Positions 24,375-31,834 of a DNA stretch of 63,557 nucleotides are shown here, one piece after another. The translations under genes were made by a program, and so were the position numbers. Location: positions 1 through 63,557 of the forward strand of contig CADCPM010000075.1 in NCBI GenBank assembly GCA_902803315.1. The letters run 5' to 3'. The notes under the pieces are model-generated. The model was not told where the DNA came from. It saw nothing but the letters and a program-made list of their open reading frames with translations, and ran no database searches. This DNA comes from an uncultured Coriobacteriaceae bacterium. Its GTDB lineage: Bacteria > Actinomycetota > Coriobacteriia > Coriobacteriales > Atopobiaceae. Every line of letters begins with the position of its first letter. Position 1 is the first letter of the stretch.

Positions 24375-24935
24375 ATGTCTACTCCTTTACTTCTTGGGAT
24401 TATTCTGAGTGCTCTTCTGGCTGTGCTTTATAACCATGTGCCAGAAAGCATGGTTCTTGTTGCTTTTGGCATCCTTCTTTATATGTTACGAAGGTCTCTT
24501 TTCGCTTCTTGGATTTCGCTTCAACCTTTTTTTCTATTTCTAAAAATATTCTTGGTACGTTTGGTACAAAAACCGATCGCGCGCACGACTCAGGGCTTGT
24601 CAAGAGAGGGCGATAATAGGCAAATCTTCGCAGTTCACGATATGGAATTAATTCAGAAATTAATTTTATGTCGTTGGCTCTGTACTGCGAGAATAAGCTT
24701 CGTTTTGGACGTACCAGGGTTTTTTCTAAAACTACGTTTATTCATGGTACGTTTTGACGTTTTCGCAGGTCAGATACTAAATGACTTGCAGCGTTTTAAA
24801 GTACCAAGGTTTTTTCTAAAACGCCGTTGTTGTGGTGGATTTGTGAATATTCTTTCAGAAATGATGCCGCTTTGTCGTTTTGGAGCACGTTCCAAACTTC
24901 TTTGCGGTGTTGGTGGTGATTTGTATGTCATCTAA
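24375..24935 (+). CDS. Possible membrane protein ORF overlapping the origin-like repeats
   Basis: Starts MSTPLLLGIILSALLAVLYN with GAGGAG upstream and has two predicted membrane helices in the first 45 residues. The rest (186 residues in total) is rich in Phe/Leu/Arg and overlaps T-rich direct repeats, so only the N-terminal part is convincing. The stop lies ten bases inside the next gene, which suggests coupling. No family recognised. Confidence 0.4.
   Translation: MSTPLLLGIILSALLAVLYNHVPESMVLVAFGILLYMLRRSLFASWISLQPFFLFLKIFLVRLVQKPIARTTQGLSREGDNRQIFAVHDMELIQKLILCRWLCTARISFVLDVPGFFLKLRLFMVRFDVFAGQILNDLQRFKVPRFFLKRRCCGGFVNILSEMMPLCRFGARSKLLCGVGGDLYVI
24548..24822. repeat. Direct and inverted repeats upstream of rep; possible origin
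   Basis: Two 22-bp copies (24711-24732 and 24801-24822) share GTACCA-GGTTTTTTCTAAAAC with one difference. TGGTACGTTT occurs at 24,553 and 24,745. Local hairpins include GCGTTTTA/TAAAACGC and CGTACCA/TGGTACG. Repeats of this sort just ahead of a replication gene are common at rolling-circle origins. No known nick motif was identified. Confidence 0.45.
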
Positions 24936-27777
24936 GCGACAAGTGCGTGCTGGCACGTATTGGATAAGGGCGGATCTTGGCGTAGGTGACCCTTCGACTT
25001 GGCATGCGATGCGATCTGGTGCTGCCAAGGGTTACTTTGGCGGGTTTCAACGGGTGAACAAGTCTGATATTCCAGCGGGAGTCCACGTCCAGGATATGGT
25101 GATGCTGGCGCCTGGTGCTTCAGACGATGAGTCTGCGAAGCATTGGGACTCGTTTTCGGACGTCATTATCGCTGGTGATGTAGTTCATCTGGTGTCGAAG
25201 CGCAAGCGTGGTCGTCCGTCGAAGTCTTCTGTTCCATCTTCTGGCGATTCTTCGGGTGGTAATAATAACAACGATGATGAGGGCGTGGTCAACGGCGCGA
25301 GTATCCCAGACAAGCCTACTACGGTTCTATTCATCGAACAGTTTCTCTACAAGGACAAGTGGGACTGGTCTGACCAGCCTGACCTTGAGGCTGCACTGCA
25401 CGATGCCATTGACAGGAAGGATGCGGTTCGTATCGGTATTCTCATCTTCCTTAAGTTTGAGCGTGCTGGCGTTAGCTTCAATGACTTCTACTTTATCGTG
25501 CATGATGAGGACAAGAGCGATCCCGAGTGGGACGAGGCCACGTCCGCCTATGTCCGTAAGCCGAAGGGTCCGCATATTCATGTCGTGACCCGCATAGCCA
25601 CGCCGACTCATGGAATTTCTCCAAATCAGGCGTCTGGATATCTCGGCATCCAGCCATCGCAGTTTGAGATACCGAAGTCAAAGCGATATGGCTTTGAGAA
25701 CAAGATGGCTTACCTTATCCATATCAAGTATCCGCATAAGCATCAGTATGATCCGTCTCGCGTCGTAATGCTTGCTGGCAGTTGTTCGTACGTGAAGTAT
25801 TACCACGATCACCTTCACGCTTGGGAGGTTGGTCGTGCAAAGAAGCTTGCTGCAATCGAGGAAGTCACTGTCGATGTGGACTGGCTTTGGGACGAGTGTT
25901 TTCATGGTCGTGTTACCGAGGACAACATATATCTGACGGACTCGTACCGAGCTTGCTATGCCCGACACAAGAAGAAGCTCGATGACGCGATGGATTCGTA
26001 CATCAGGTCTCGTATTGCTCATCTGGTGGAGGACTTCGACAAAGGTCTTTTCAGCACTACGTTTGTGTACGTGCAGGGTCCTTCACGGTTGGGTAAGTCG
26101 TTCCAGGCCGAGTGCCTGATAGATGCTCTGAAGGCACGTTATGGTTGGGAGCTGAATGACCTCGCATCTAAGAACGCTTTGGACGATTACAAGGGTGGCG
26201 ACATCATCTTGATTGATGATGCGGGTGCAGCCGCCATGGACGGCAAGGCATGGCTTAACCTTATAGATCCTAATACCAGCCATCCGGCTCCGGCGCGTTT
26301 TAAAAACAAGCCTAGGATTGCGCCACGCGTGGTTATCATCACGAGCACCAAGGATCCGCTTGATTTCTTCTACTTCGCGAGTCAGCTTGGTGGTGACAGG
26401 AACGAGGCGATGACGCAGTTCATTGGCAGGATTATCATGTCATGCGTTGTCTTTGACTACCGCGATCTCCGTAACCAGTTCACCGTTCCCGCGTTGGATG
26501 GCTCGCAGGTTGATGCGTCGGTCTATAACATGCAACTGCTCATGAGCCATATGACAGAAACGCCAGTGCGTCGAACAATCACCACGAAGTCGGGAAGAAA
26601 TCACGAGTCGCACGAGGAGATCATCGAACTGGAGGCTGAGCTTTTACCGCTACGCGAGGATGGGATTGAGCTCTTCTATTCGCCGATTGGAGCCATGCTT
26701 GAGATGGTTCGTCGTATCGAACAATACAATCCTGGCGTAGTGACGGTTCATGCTGATGAGTCGGCGTTGGTGGATGCGATGGGTGCAAAGTATCTCGCGC
26801 GCATCGAAAAGGATAAACAAAAGTTTGGTTCCTCAAACCTATGCCTACCAGATAATTATGCCGCTTTGCCTGAGTGTATTGCTGCGCCGCTGACCGCACG
26901 TGGTCAGGCTGATGCTGCTAAGGCGGTGGAGGACGAGAGGGTTCGTTTTGAGGCAGAGCAAGAGGAGATTATTGCCGAGGTCTCGAAACCGACGTATGCC
27001 TTGCATGACCTGCCAGACTACGATGAGCTTGCCCGTAAGTATCGCGATGTTTACGTACGTGACATGTCTTGTCGCTTGCATGTGCTACAGGACAAGTCGA
27101 GTCCTGAGTATGCACGGTACATGGCGCTTCTGACCGAGTCCTCTGATTTTGAGCACAAGGCTCATGATGAGGCCGTTAAGCCTGTTCTAAGGCGTCGTAT
27201 TCGTTCTCGTCTGTCTGACCTTGCTGACGATTATTTTGCGCTCCGTCACACGGACGCGGATAAAAAGAAGGTTGAGGTTTTAGCAGATAAACCGCGCTTT
27301 CTATTGAGGGCAGTTCGCCATTGGATGCGGGTTAGTGACCAGGACTTCACCTTTAAGGTGAAGAGTCCTCTTAGGGCTTCGAAGAACATAAACAGCAGCC
27401 GTAATGTTAAGTGTCAACCTACGGATTATGACGTTTTATTGGCCTTCGCAGATAGTTACGAAGGTTATTACGGTGAGGTGCCATTCGATGTGGAAGCATT
27501 CAGGTTGAAGAAGCCTGACTTGTCTGCGGATGATAAGGCTCGTGTACTCGCTGATGAGTTTATGGCTAAGGCTTTGGCAAAGCGTACCGAGATGAAGGCA
27601 ATGGAGGACGCAGATGCGGCTATCGTGGTGCCTGAGCCGTCGCAGGAGGACGTGGATTATTACGTTGCGTCGCACACGAAGCATCTTTTGGTAGATGTGG
27701 ACGCCGTTGAGTACGGTGTGGTGGACGATGATTTCTTTCATCGCATCGAACTTCGTGCGTCTATATCAATTTCTTAA
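24925..27777 (+). CDS. HUH replication initiator fused to SF3-type helicase
   Basis: A 950-residue protein. About residues 140-280 resemble Rep_2/pMV158-type initiators: VHDEDKSDPEW..., HUH motif GPHIHVVTRI (about 214-222), and NKMAYLIHIKYPHKHQYD carrying candidate nicking tyrosines. Residues about 375-480 form a superfamily 3-like ATPase: Walker A VQGPSRLGKSF and Walker B DIILIDDAG. The long C-terminus is unrecognised and charged. This is the plasmid-like replication engine of the element. The start at 24925 overlaps the previous ORF; a start 15 codons upstream is less likely. Confidence 0.82.
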   Translation: MSSKRQVRAGTYWIRADLGVGDPSTWHAMRSGAAKGYFGGFQRVNKSDIPAGVHVQDMVMLAPGASDDESAKHWDSFSDVIIAGDVVHLVSKRKRGRPSKSSVPSSGDSSGGNNNNDDEGVVNGASIPDKPTTVLFIEQFLYKDKWDWSDQPDLEAALHDAIDRKDAVRIGILIFLKFERAGVSFNDFYFIVHDEDKSDPEWDEATSAYVRKPKGPHIHVVTRIATPTHGISPNQASGYLGIQPSQFEIPKSKRYGFENKMAYLIHIKYPHKHQYDPSRVVMLAGSCSYVKYYHDHLHAWEVGRAKKLAAIEEVTVDVDWLWDECFHGRVTEDNIYLTDSYRACYARHKKKLDDAMDSYIRSRIAHLVEDFDKGLFSTTFVYVQGPSRLGKSFQAECLIDALKARYGWELNDLASKNALDDYKGGDIILIDDAGAAAMDGKAWLNLIDPNTSHPAPARFKNKPRIAPRVVIITSTKDPLDFFYFASQLGGDRNEAMTQFIGRIIMSCVVFDYRDLRNQFTVPALDGSQVDASVYNMQLLMSHMTETPVRRTITTKSGRNHESHEEIIELEAELLPLREDGIELFYSPIGAMLEMVRRIEQYNPGVVTVHADESALVDAMGAKYLARIEKDKQKFGSSNLCLPDNYAALPECIAAPLTARGQADAAKAVEDERVRFEAEQEEIIAEVSKPTYALHDLPDYDELARKYRDVYVRDMSCRLHVLQDKSSPEYARYMALLTESSDFEHKAHDEAVKPVLRRRIRSRLSDLADDYFALRHTDADKKKVEVLADKPRFLLRAVRHWMRVSDQDFTFKVKSPLRASKNINSSRNVKCQPTDYDVLLAFADSYEGYYGEVPFDVEAFRLKKPDLSADDKARVLADEFMAKALAKRTEMKAMEDADAAIVVPEPSQEDVDYYVASHTKHLLVDVDAVEYGVVDDDFFHRIELRASISIS

Positions 27778-27783
27778 TTTATT

Positions 27784-27799
27784 GTCGATTTGACGATTG
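27784..27799 (+). repeat. Repeated 16-bp leader word, copy A
   Basis: GTCGATTTGACGATTG lies just before the ATG of the 27811 gene. The identical word occurs at 28522-28537 before the next gene, with similar flanks. It may be a shared binding site or a duplication boundary. Confidence 0.6.
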
Positions 27800-27810
27800 G
27801 AGTTATTAGA

Positions 27811-28479
27811 ATGCAAGGTTTTGTTAGCGAGAAAGAGGGAAAGATGGAATCTCAGATGATGGTCGGTGCTCCTCCCGAGTACCATGCGCAGGACGGTATC
27901 AGGCTGGCTCACCTTTTTATCCGTAGGGCTGAGGCGTTTGAATTAATGTCTGATTACGCGGAAAATGGTAATATGGATGACTATTACGATATGCATGAGC
28001 TTGCAAAACGACTCGACAAGGAATGCTACGAACTCGCAGCGGATATTTCTGCTTGGGATATAACGGGTCGCTGTTTCAACCGCAAATGTTTTGATTGGGT
28101 ATGGGTTGATAATCTTTTGCACTCTGTGGATTGCGACCGTTTGGGCATAGGCCCTCTGAACGTTGAAGTTCATAGTCTTAGCGATACGATTGTTGTTGTT
28201 ATTCGTGGCGGGCAACCTAGTGATCGGTCCCAGTTTGCGCGGGAACTGTATTACCTTTTTGACACAAAAGTTGATATGTCTTTGGTCTGGCTATCTAAGA
28301 CTGACAAATATTATTGCCGTCCGGAAATTGTATTTCTTGATGGTTTTAAGAATGCTTCTCGTCTTGCATATGACTGGAAGTTTGACGATTTTTTGCGGGA
28401 CGAGTCTTTGCTTGGGGATTCTGATTGTGATGTATCAGAAGAGCAGCCACGGATTGTGGTTGTAACGGCTTGTAAGTGA
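27811..28479 (+). CDS. Hypothetical element protein
   Basis: A 222-residue acidic soluble protein (MQGFVSEKEGKMESQMMVGA...). GGAG precedes the ATG at 27811; a later ATG at 27844 is also possible. No domain recognised. It lies between rep and the small P-loop protein, on the same strand, and shares with the latter a duplicated leader word. Perhaps a replication accessory protein. Confidence 0.6.
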   Translation: MQGFVSEKEGKMESQMMVGAPPEYHAQDGIRLAHLFIRRAEAFELMSDYAENGNMDDYYDMHELAKRLDKECYELAADISAWDITGRCFNRKCFDWVWVDNLLHSVDCDRLGIGPLNVEVHSLSDTIVVVIRGGQPSDRSQFARELYYLFDTKVDMSLVWLSKTDKYYCRPEIVFLDGFKNASRLAYDWKFDDFLRDESLLGDSDCDVSEEQPRIVVVTACK

Positions 28480-28521
28480 GTGGTTATTTGGAAAGTTAAA
28501 TACGTAATTGGTTTTATTGTT

Positions 28522-28537
28522 GTCGATTTGACGATTG
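28522..28537 (+). repeat. Repeated 16-bp leader word, copy B
   Basis: Identical to the word at 27784-27799; lies 12 bp before an ATG at 28549 in the P-loop frame. Confidence 0.6.
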
Positions 28538-28575
28538 AAGTTTTAGAAATGTTGGATGTTGTTGGAGGTATTGGT

Positions 28576-28968
28576 ATGTGTAATGTTGTTACGACTGTCT
28601 TGGTTATTCGCGGTGACTCGGGTTGTGGCAAGAGCCGTCTTGCGTCAGAGATTATGCGTTTTGCAGAGGCGCAGTGCGGTTGGGACACGCACGTAGGCTT
28701 GGAAGGTTTCAGCAGTGCGGAGGTATTAGTCCTCGATGAGGATGAGTCTCCGACTTGTGTGTCTGATTTGGCACAGTTGCTTGACTGTGGTGCGATTGAT
28801 CGTTGTATTGTCAATCGTTTTGTCAAGCATTCTGTTACGTTGCCGAAGCTCGTTGTTATCATGACGCAACGTGATCTCGATGACACTGATTTCGCTGAGG
28901 CAATGTCGCGGTTGTCTCGTCTTTGTCGTTGCGTATCGCTTGAGCTTCAGGGTTTGGTAGCAGCCTAG
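28576..28968 (+). CDS. Stand-alone small P-loop ATPase resembling the Rep helicase domain
   Basis: A 130-residue protein with Walker A VIRGDSGCGKSRLASEI, a short sequence ending QCGWDT, Walker B EVLVLDEDES, and a sensor-like strand LPKLVVIMTQRDLDD. The order and spacing parallel the helicase part of the 24925 Rep (VQGPSRLGKSFQAE, RYGWEL, DIILIDDAG, APRVVIITSTKDPLD). It seems to be a free copy of that ATPase. GGAGG precedes the ATG at 28576; an ATG at 28549 after the repeated word is the alternative. Confidence 0.65.
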   Translation: MCNVVTTVLVIRGDSGCGKSRLASEIMRFAEAQCGWDTHVGLEGFSSAEVLVLDEDESPTCVSDLAQLLDCGAIDRCIVNRFVKHSVTLPKLVVIMTQRDLDDTDFAEAMSRLSRLCRCVSLELQGLVAA

Positions 28969-29000
28969 TTTTGTCTGACACTTTTGTTTTAGGAAAAGGT

Positions 29001-29034
29001 AAAGCAGCCTCACCGTTTTGGTGGGGCTGCTTTT
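29001..29034. terminator. Bidirectional terminator
   Basis: AAAGCAGCC-TCACC / GGTG-GGGCTGC-TTTT hairpin between convergent genes; T and A tracts on both sides. Confidence 0.9.
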
Positions 29035-29037
29035 CTG

Positions 29038-29478
29038 TTAGTTCTTCTGGATCCACATGATGTGAATATGGTGCGGTCTGCCGTTTTGGTTGCGGTGCGC
29101 TATGGCACATAATGGCATGCCGTTACCATCCCTGATGGCTTGCTTCATGTCGTTCCAGATCTCATCGAAGTCTTCGTCCGTGATGGTGTCGTTCGGATTC
29201 TCGACTTCGATGATGGTTCTGCCCAGGCTTCTGCAGAGCCGTTTCCATTCGTCGGTTGGTAGCTTTGCGATGGTTCTGGTGTACCACTGTACGAAGCTTC
29301 TGGTCTTGTTCTTGGCTGTCTTGAGTTCGTCTGCGCCCATGTTTGTTGCGGTGCCTCTGGGTCCGATGACTACTCGGTCTCCTTCGCTTGCGCCGCTCTC
29401 GTAGAGATACTTTAGGAAGTTCTCGAAGTGTTGGTGACCGTTGATGAGTGATGGTTGTCCGAGGGTTACGACTGGCAT
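29038..29478 (-). CDS. Small protein with a C-terminal H-x-H motif
   Basis: A 146-residue protein; AAGGAG precedes the ATG at 29478. The middle is helical (KTRSFVQWYTRTIAKLPTDEWKRLCRSLGRT). The extreme C-terminus is GRPHHIHIMWIQKN, a histidine-hydrophobic-histidine motif as in HUH endonucleases, with tyrosines upstream. The Tyr-before-HUH order is known from large relaxases, but the size is far too small for one. Function uncertain: mobilization factor, or a metal-binding protein. Confidence 0.6.
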   Translation of the reverse strand: MPVVTLGQPSLINGHQHFENFLKYLYESGASEGDRVVIGPRGTATNMGADELKTAKNKTRSFVQWYTRTIAKLPTDEWKRLCRSLGRTIIEVENPNDTITDEDFDEIWNDMKQAIRDGNGMPLCAIAHRNQNGRPHHIHIMWIQKN

Positions 29479-29587
29479 GGTGTGCTCCTTCCGTTCTTTT
29501 GTTCTCCGCATGTTTTGTCTCGTGTGCGTCATGTGTGTAACGGATGGCGTACGTTTGGTTGTTGGTTTTGTTGGTTGAGAGTGGGGC

Positions 29588-30193
29588 TCATCTATATTGT
29601 TTGCGTAGTTTTGAGGGTGCAAATTCTTTGAGCACTTTGCAGTCAGTGGTTACGTAATGGCTGACTTTGTAACCGGTGGGTGTTATCGGTTTGAATGCGA
29701 TTGAGTCGCTTGTTGGTCTCCGTATGGTGAGGCCTCTGTTCTTACATTCGGTGATGAAGTCTTCGACAGAAGTGGTGCTGTCGGCGATTTCTTTGAGTAT
29801 TGGGTAGAGTGCTTGTGCGGCTTGTTGTATGTCTTTTTCTGTTGGCTTAGTGGTTATGATGTGATGTAGTTTTTCATGACAGGCTCTATGCACGAGGATC
29901 ATTCTGGTGCCGTTTGTACATTGTGTATATGCTTCGGGGCGTTCGGTTTTGCATCGTTTACAGGGTGGGTATTGGTTTTCGTCTGTGTATTCGCAGGACC
30001 ATAAGTAGTCTATGTGGTGGATGTTGAGTGAGGGTCTGTAGGTGGTTAGTTTTTTCTTGCAGACGGGACATGTTTCTTTTTGGTTGTGTCTGAGTGCTCT
30101 GTAGATAGTTTTGGACTTGTTGGCGTTGAGCATGTTTACTTTGCGCTTTGCTCTTTGTTGTTTCTCTGTCAACGGATTCTTTTTATTTGGCAT
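29588..30193 (-). CDS. HNH endonuclease
   Basis: A 201-residue basic protein. CPVCKKKL and CKRCKTE are two zinc-binding knuckles; NIHHIDY and HRACHEKLHH carry the HNH catalytic and metal residues. The tail (about 105-201) is unrecognised. It is divergent to the hairpin region. HNH proteins on mobile elements may home, help in defence or in packaging; no target is evident here. Confidence 0.85.
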   Translation of the reverse strand: MPNKKNPLTEKQQRAKRKVNMLNANKSKTIYRALRHNQKETCPVCKKKLTTYRPSLNIHHIDYLWSCEYTDENQYPPCKRCKTERPEAYTQCTNGTRMILVHRACHEKLHHIITTKPTEKDIQQAAQALYPILKEIADSTTSVEDFITECKNRGLTIRRPTSDSIAFKPITPTGYKVSHYVTTDCKVLKEFAPSKLRKQYR

Positions 30194-30251
30194 GATTTAT
30201 CTCTTTTTCAATGGGTGTTGTTGATTGCTTTGTTATTAATAGTATCCGTGA

Positions 30252-30279
30252 TTGACAAATGTTTGTCAGTCGTTATGCA
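30252..30279 (+). promoter_or_regulatory. Promoter before the hairpin array
   Basis: TTGACA (30252-30257), 16 bp, TATGCA (30274-30279). A perfect palindrome TGACAAA-TG-TTTGTCA (30253-30268) overlaps the -35 box. It reads into the hairpin array. Confidence 0.55.
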
Positions 30280-30286
30280 CAGTGAT

Positions 30287-31090
30287 GTGTGGGTGAGTGC
30301 TGAGTTATTTTGTTTGCTTTTGGGTTTTTTCGGTACCGTTTTACGAAAAATGTGTTACCCATTTTTCGTTCGGGACCGTTATTTCAAACGTGGGATAGTG
30401 TCGGATCGTGACCGACACAATGCCATGTTTGTTGTCACCAAACTGTTTTGTTTTCACACCATGTTGGATGCTAATGGTTATCATTAGTGTCCGATCGTGG
30501 TGTGTTTGGTGACGCTTTGAAGACACTAACACGTCGGCATTTGGACGAAACAGTTCTCTGTTTTGTCGATGCAGTGTTGGTGTCTTTTGTGTTTTATCAT
30601 GACCAAAACGTCGATGCTAACCATGGCCTGTGGCTGTGGTTGTGCATAGTTTTGGTCGTGATTGACATTTCCGCCGTGTGGGTTTCTTGGTTGCGGAAAT
30701 GTGTACTTTGGGGAGTAAAGAGGGGAACGTAGTAGCTCCTCTTTCAAGCGCCCCCTTGAGTACGAACGCCCCTCTGGGGTGTACGTACGTGGGGCATGCT
30801 TGCCAAGAATTTACACGCCGTTAGTTGAACCGTTAGAATACTGTTTTTTCGGGTCAACATTTTCCGTACAAATGGCCGGTACTTTTCTGTTTTTTTCGGC
30901 CAGTGAAATTGTGGTTTTAGGTTTTTTAGCGATGCGTTTTTGTATCGCTATTGTTGCTCTTTTGGTCTTCGTAATGTACCGTCATACTGTTTTGTTCGGT
31001 ACTTTACGTTTGGGTTTGTTGCTGTGTTTAGTTCGCTGGCACGTGGGTTATAACGTTGTTGGTTTGACAGTTTGATTGAACGTTATATAC
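30287..31090 (+). ncRNA. Array of long hairpins: candidate large structured RNA
   Basis: Successive stems: ACGAAAAAT/ATTTTTCGT (30343/30361); GTGTCGG/CCGACAC (30398/30412); nested GTCACCAAA, CACACCA and CTAATG stems (30434-30513); AAGACACTAACAC with its partner (30520/30574) enclosing GACGAAACAG/CTGTTTTGTC; ATCATGACCAAAAC with its partner (30596/30649); ACATTTCCGC/GCGGAAATGT (30665/30693); AAAGAGG/CCTCTTT (30717/30738); AGCGATGCG with its partner (30928/30941); CGTAATGTACCG (30970/30997); TATAACGTT/AACGTTATA (31049/31079). Nearly all stem mismatches are G-T, which pair as G-U only in a rightward RNA. ORFs here (e.g. 30487-30732) lack good start sites and follow the hairpins. A single-strand replication origin is the alternative. 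Confidence 0.5.
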
Positions 31091-31091
31091 T
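31064..31091 (+). promoter_or_regulatory. Promoter of the mobC leader
   Basis: TTGACA (31064-31069), 16 bp, TATACT (31086-31091). The last hairpin of the array overlaps it. It reads into the 300-nt leader of mobC. Confidence 0.6.
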
Positions 31092-31097
31092 TGTACG

Positions 31098-31387
31098 TAC
31101 ATAAGTTTTTTGCGTTCGCTGCGTGAACATATTGCTCAATGTTGGCTGCGAGTTACCGCGATCCTTGCGTAAGTCCAGCGGGAGTGTATCGGGTGTGGGA
31201 AACCGAATGCACGATGAGCACACAGCAACCCGGCATGCAACTTTGGGGATCACTGCACCTGCAAATCTGACCAGAGACATGTAATCGGCGGCAGACGAAC
31301 GACGGCATTATGCTGTCGTTCGTAGGCCGTCTGTTTTTTGTCTGCCTCTTTCGCAATTTGGTTGCTACTTGCGAAAGGGTGATTGCA
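31098..31387 (+). ncRNA. Structured leader with terminator before mobC
   Basis: No coding gene. Near the end, ACGAACGAC and GTCGTTCGT form a hairpin, framed by CAGACG...CCGTCTG and TTTTTT (about 31289-31338), a strong intrinsic terminator placed 50 bp before mobC. It shares the word GCGATCCTTxCGT with the leader at 23760-24062. It may be an attenuator, a small RNA, or contain oriT, which usually lies next to the relaxase genes. Confidence 0.5.
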
Positions 31388-31834
31388 ATGGCTAACGATG
31401 AATATCGTACCGAACGTTTAGAGATACGTTTGACTCCCTCTGAGAAGGAACGTCTGTTGAAGCTTGCTGATGCTGCTGGCATGAGCGTTGCTGCCGTGGT
31501 TCGTGCTTTGAGCATTGCCAACGGATCGTTGTCGCTGCTCGGTGGTCACGATGTTGATAGCTGGTCGCATGTGCGTGATTACGCGCAGTACATGTCGGAG
31601 GTTCGTACGCTGTCCGCAGAGGTTGCTAAGACTCGTACTGAGTTACGTCGTATTGGTGTTAATGCGAACCAGATAGCACGTTCACTTAATGGCAGTCGGT
31701 CTGTTGGTATTGAGGATTTGGTTGTGGTTGAAGCTCTGGAATCTGACCTCAAGCGTGGTTTGGAATCACTGTCTCGCGTTGCTGAGTCGGCTGACACACT
31801 TGCCGTATCATATGAAAGGCTCGGTGGTGAGTGA
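31388..31834 (+). CDS. mobC: MobC-like relaxosome accessory protein
   Basis: A 148-residue protein: an RHH-type N-terminus (RTERLEIRLTPSEKERLLKLADAAGMSVAAVVRALSI) and the MobC signature RTELRRIGVNANQIARSLN in the C-terminal half. It binds oriT and opens the DNA for the relaxase. The start at 31388 follows AAAGG; its TGA stop overlaps the relaxase ATG. Confidence 0.88.
   Translation: MANDEYRTERLEIRLTPSEKERLLKLADAAGMSVAAVVRALSIANGSLSLLGGHDVDSWSHVRDYAQYMSEVRTLSAEVAKTRTELRRIGVNANQIARSLNGSRSVGIEDLVVVEALESDLKRGLESLSRVAESADTLAVSYERLGGE

Noticed and set aside
30487..30732. Possible 81-residue membrane protein
   Set aside because: Its frame follows the hairpin array, has no ribosome-binding site, and its hydrophobic residues come from T-rich stems.
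30779..31075. Possible 98-residue membrane protein
   Set aside because: Same reasons: T-rich hairpins, poor start context.
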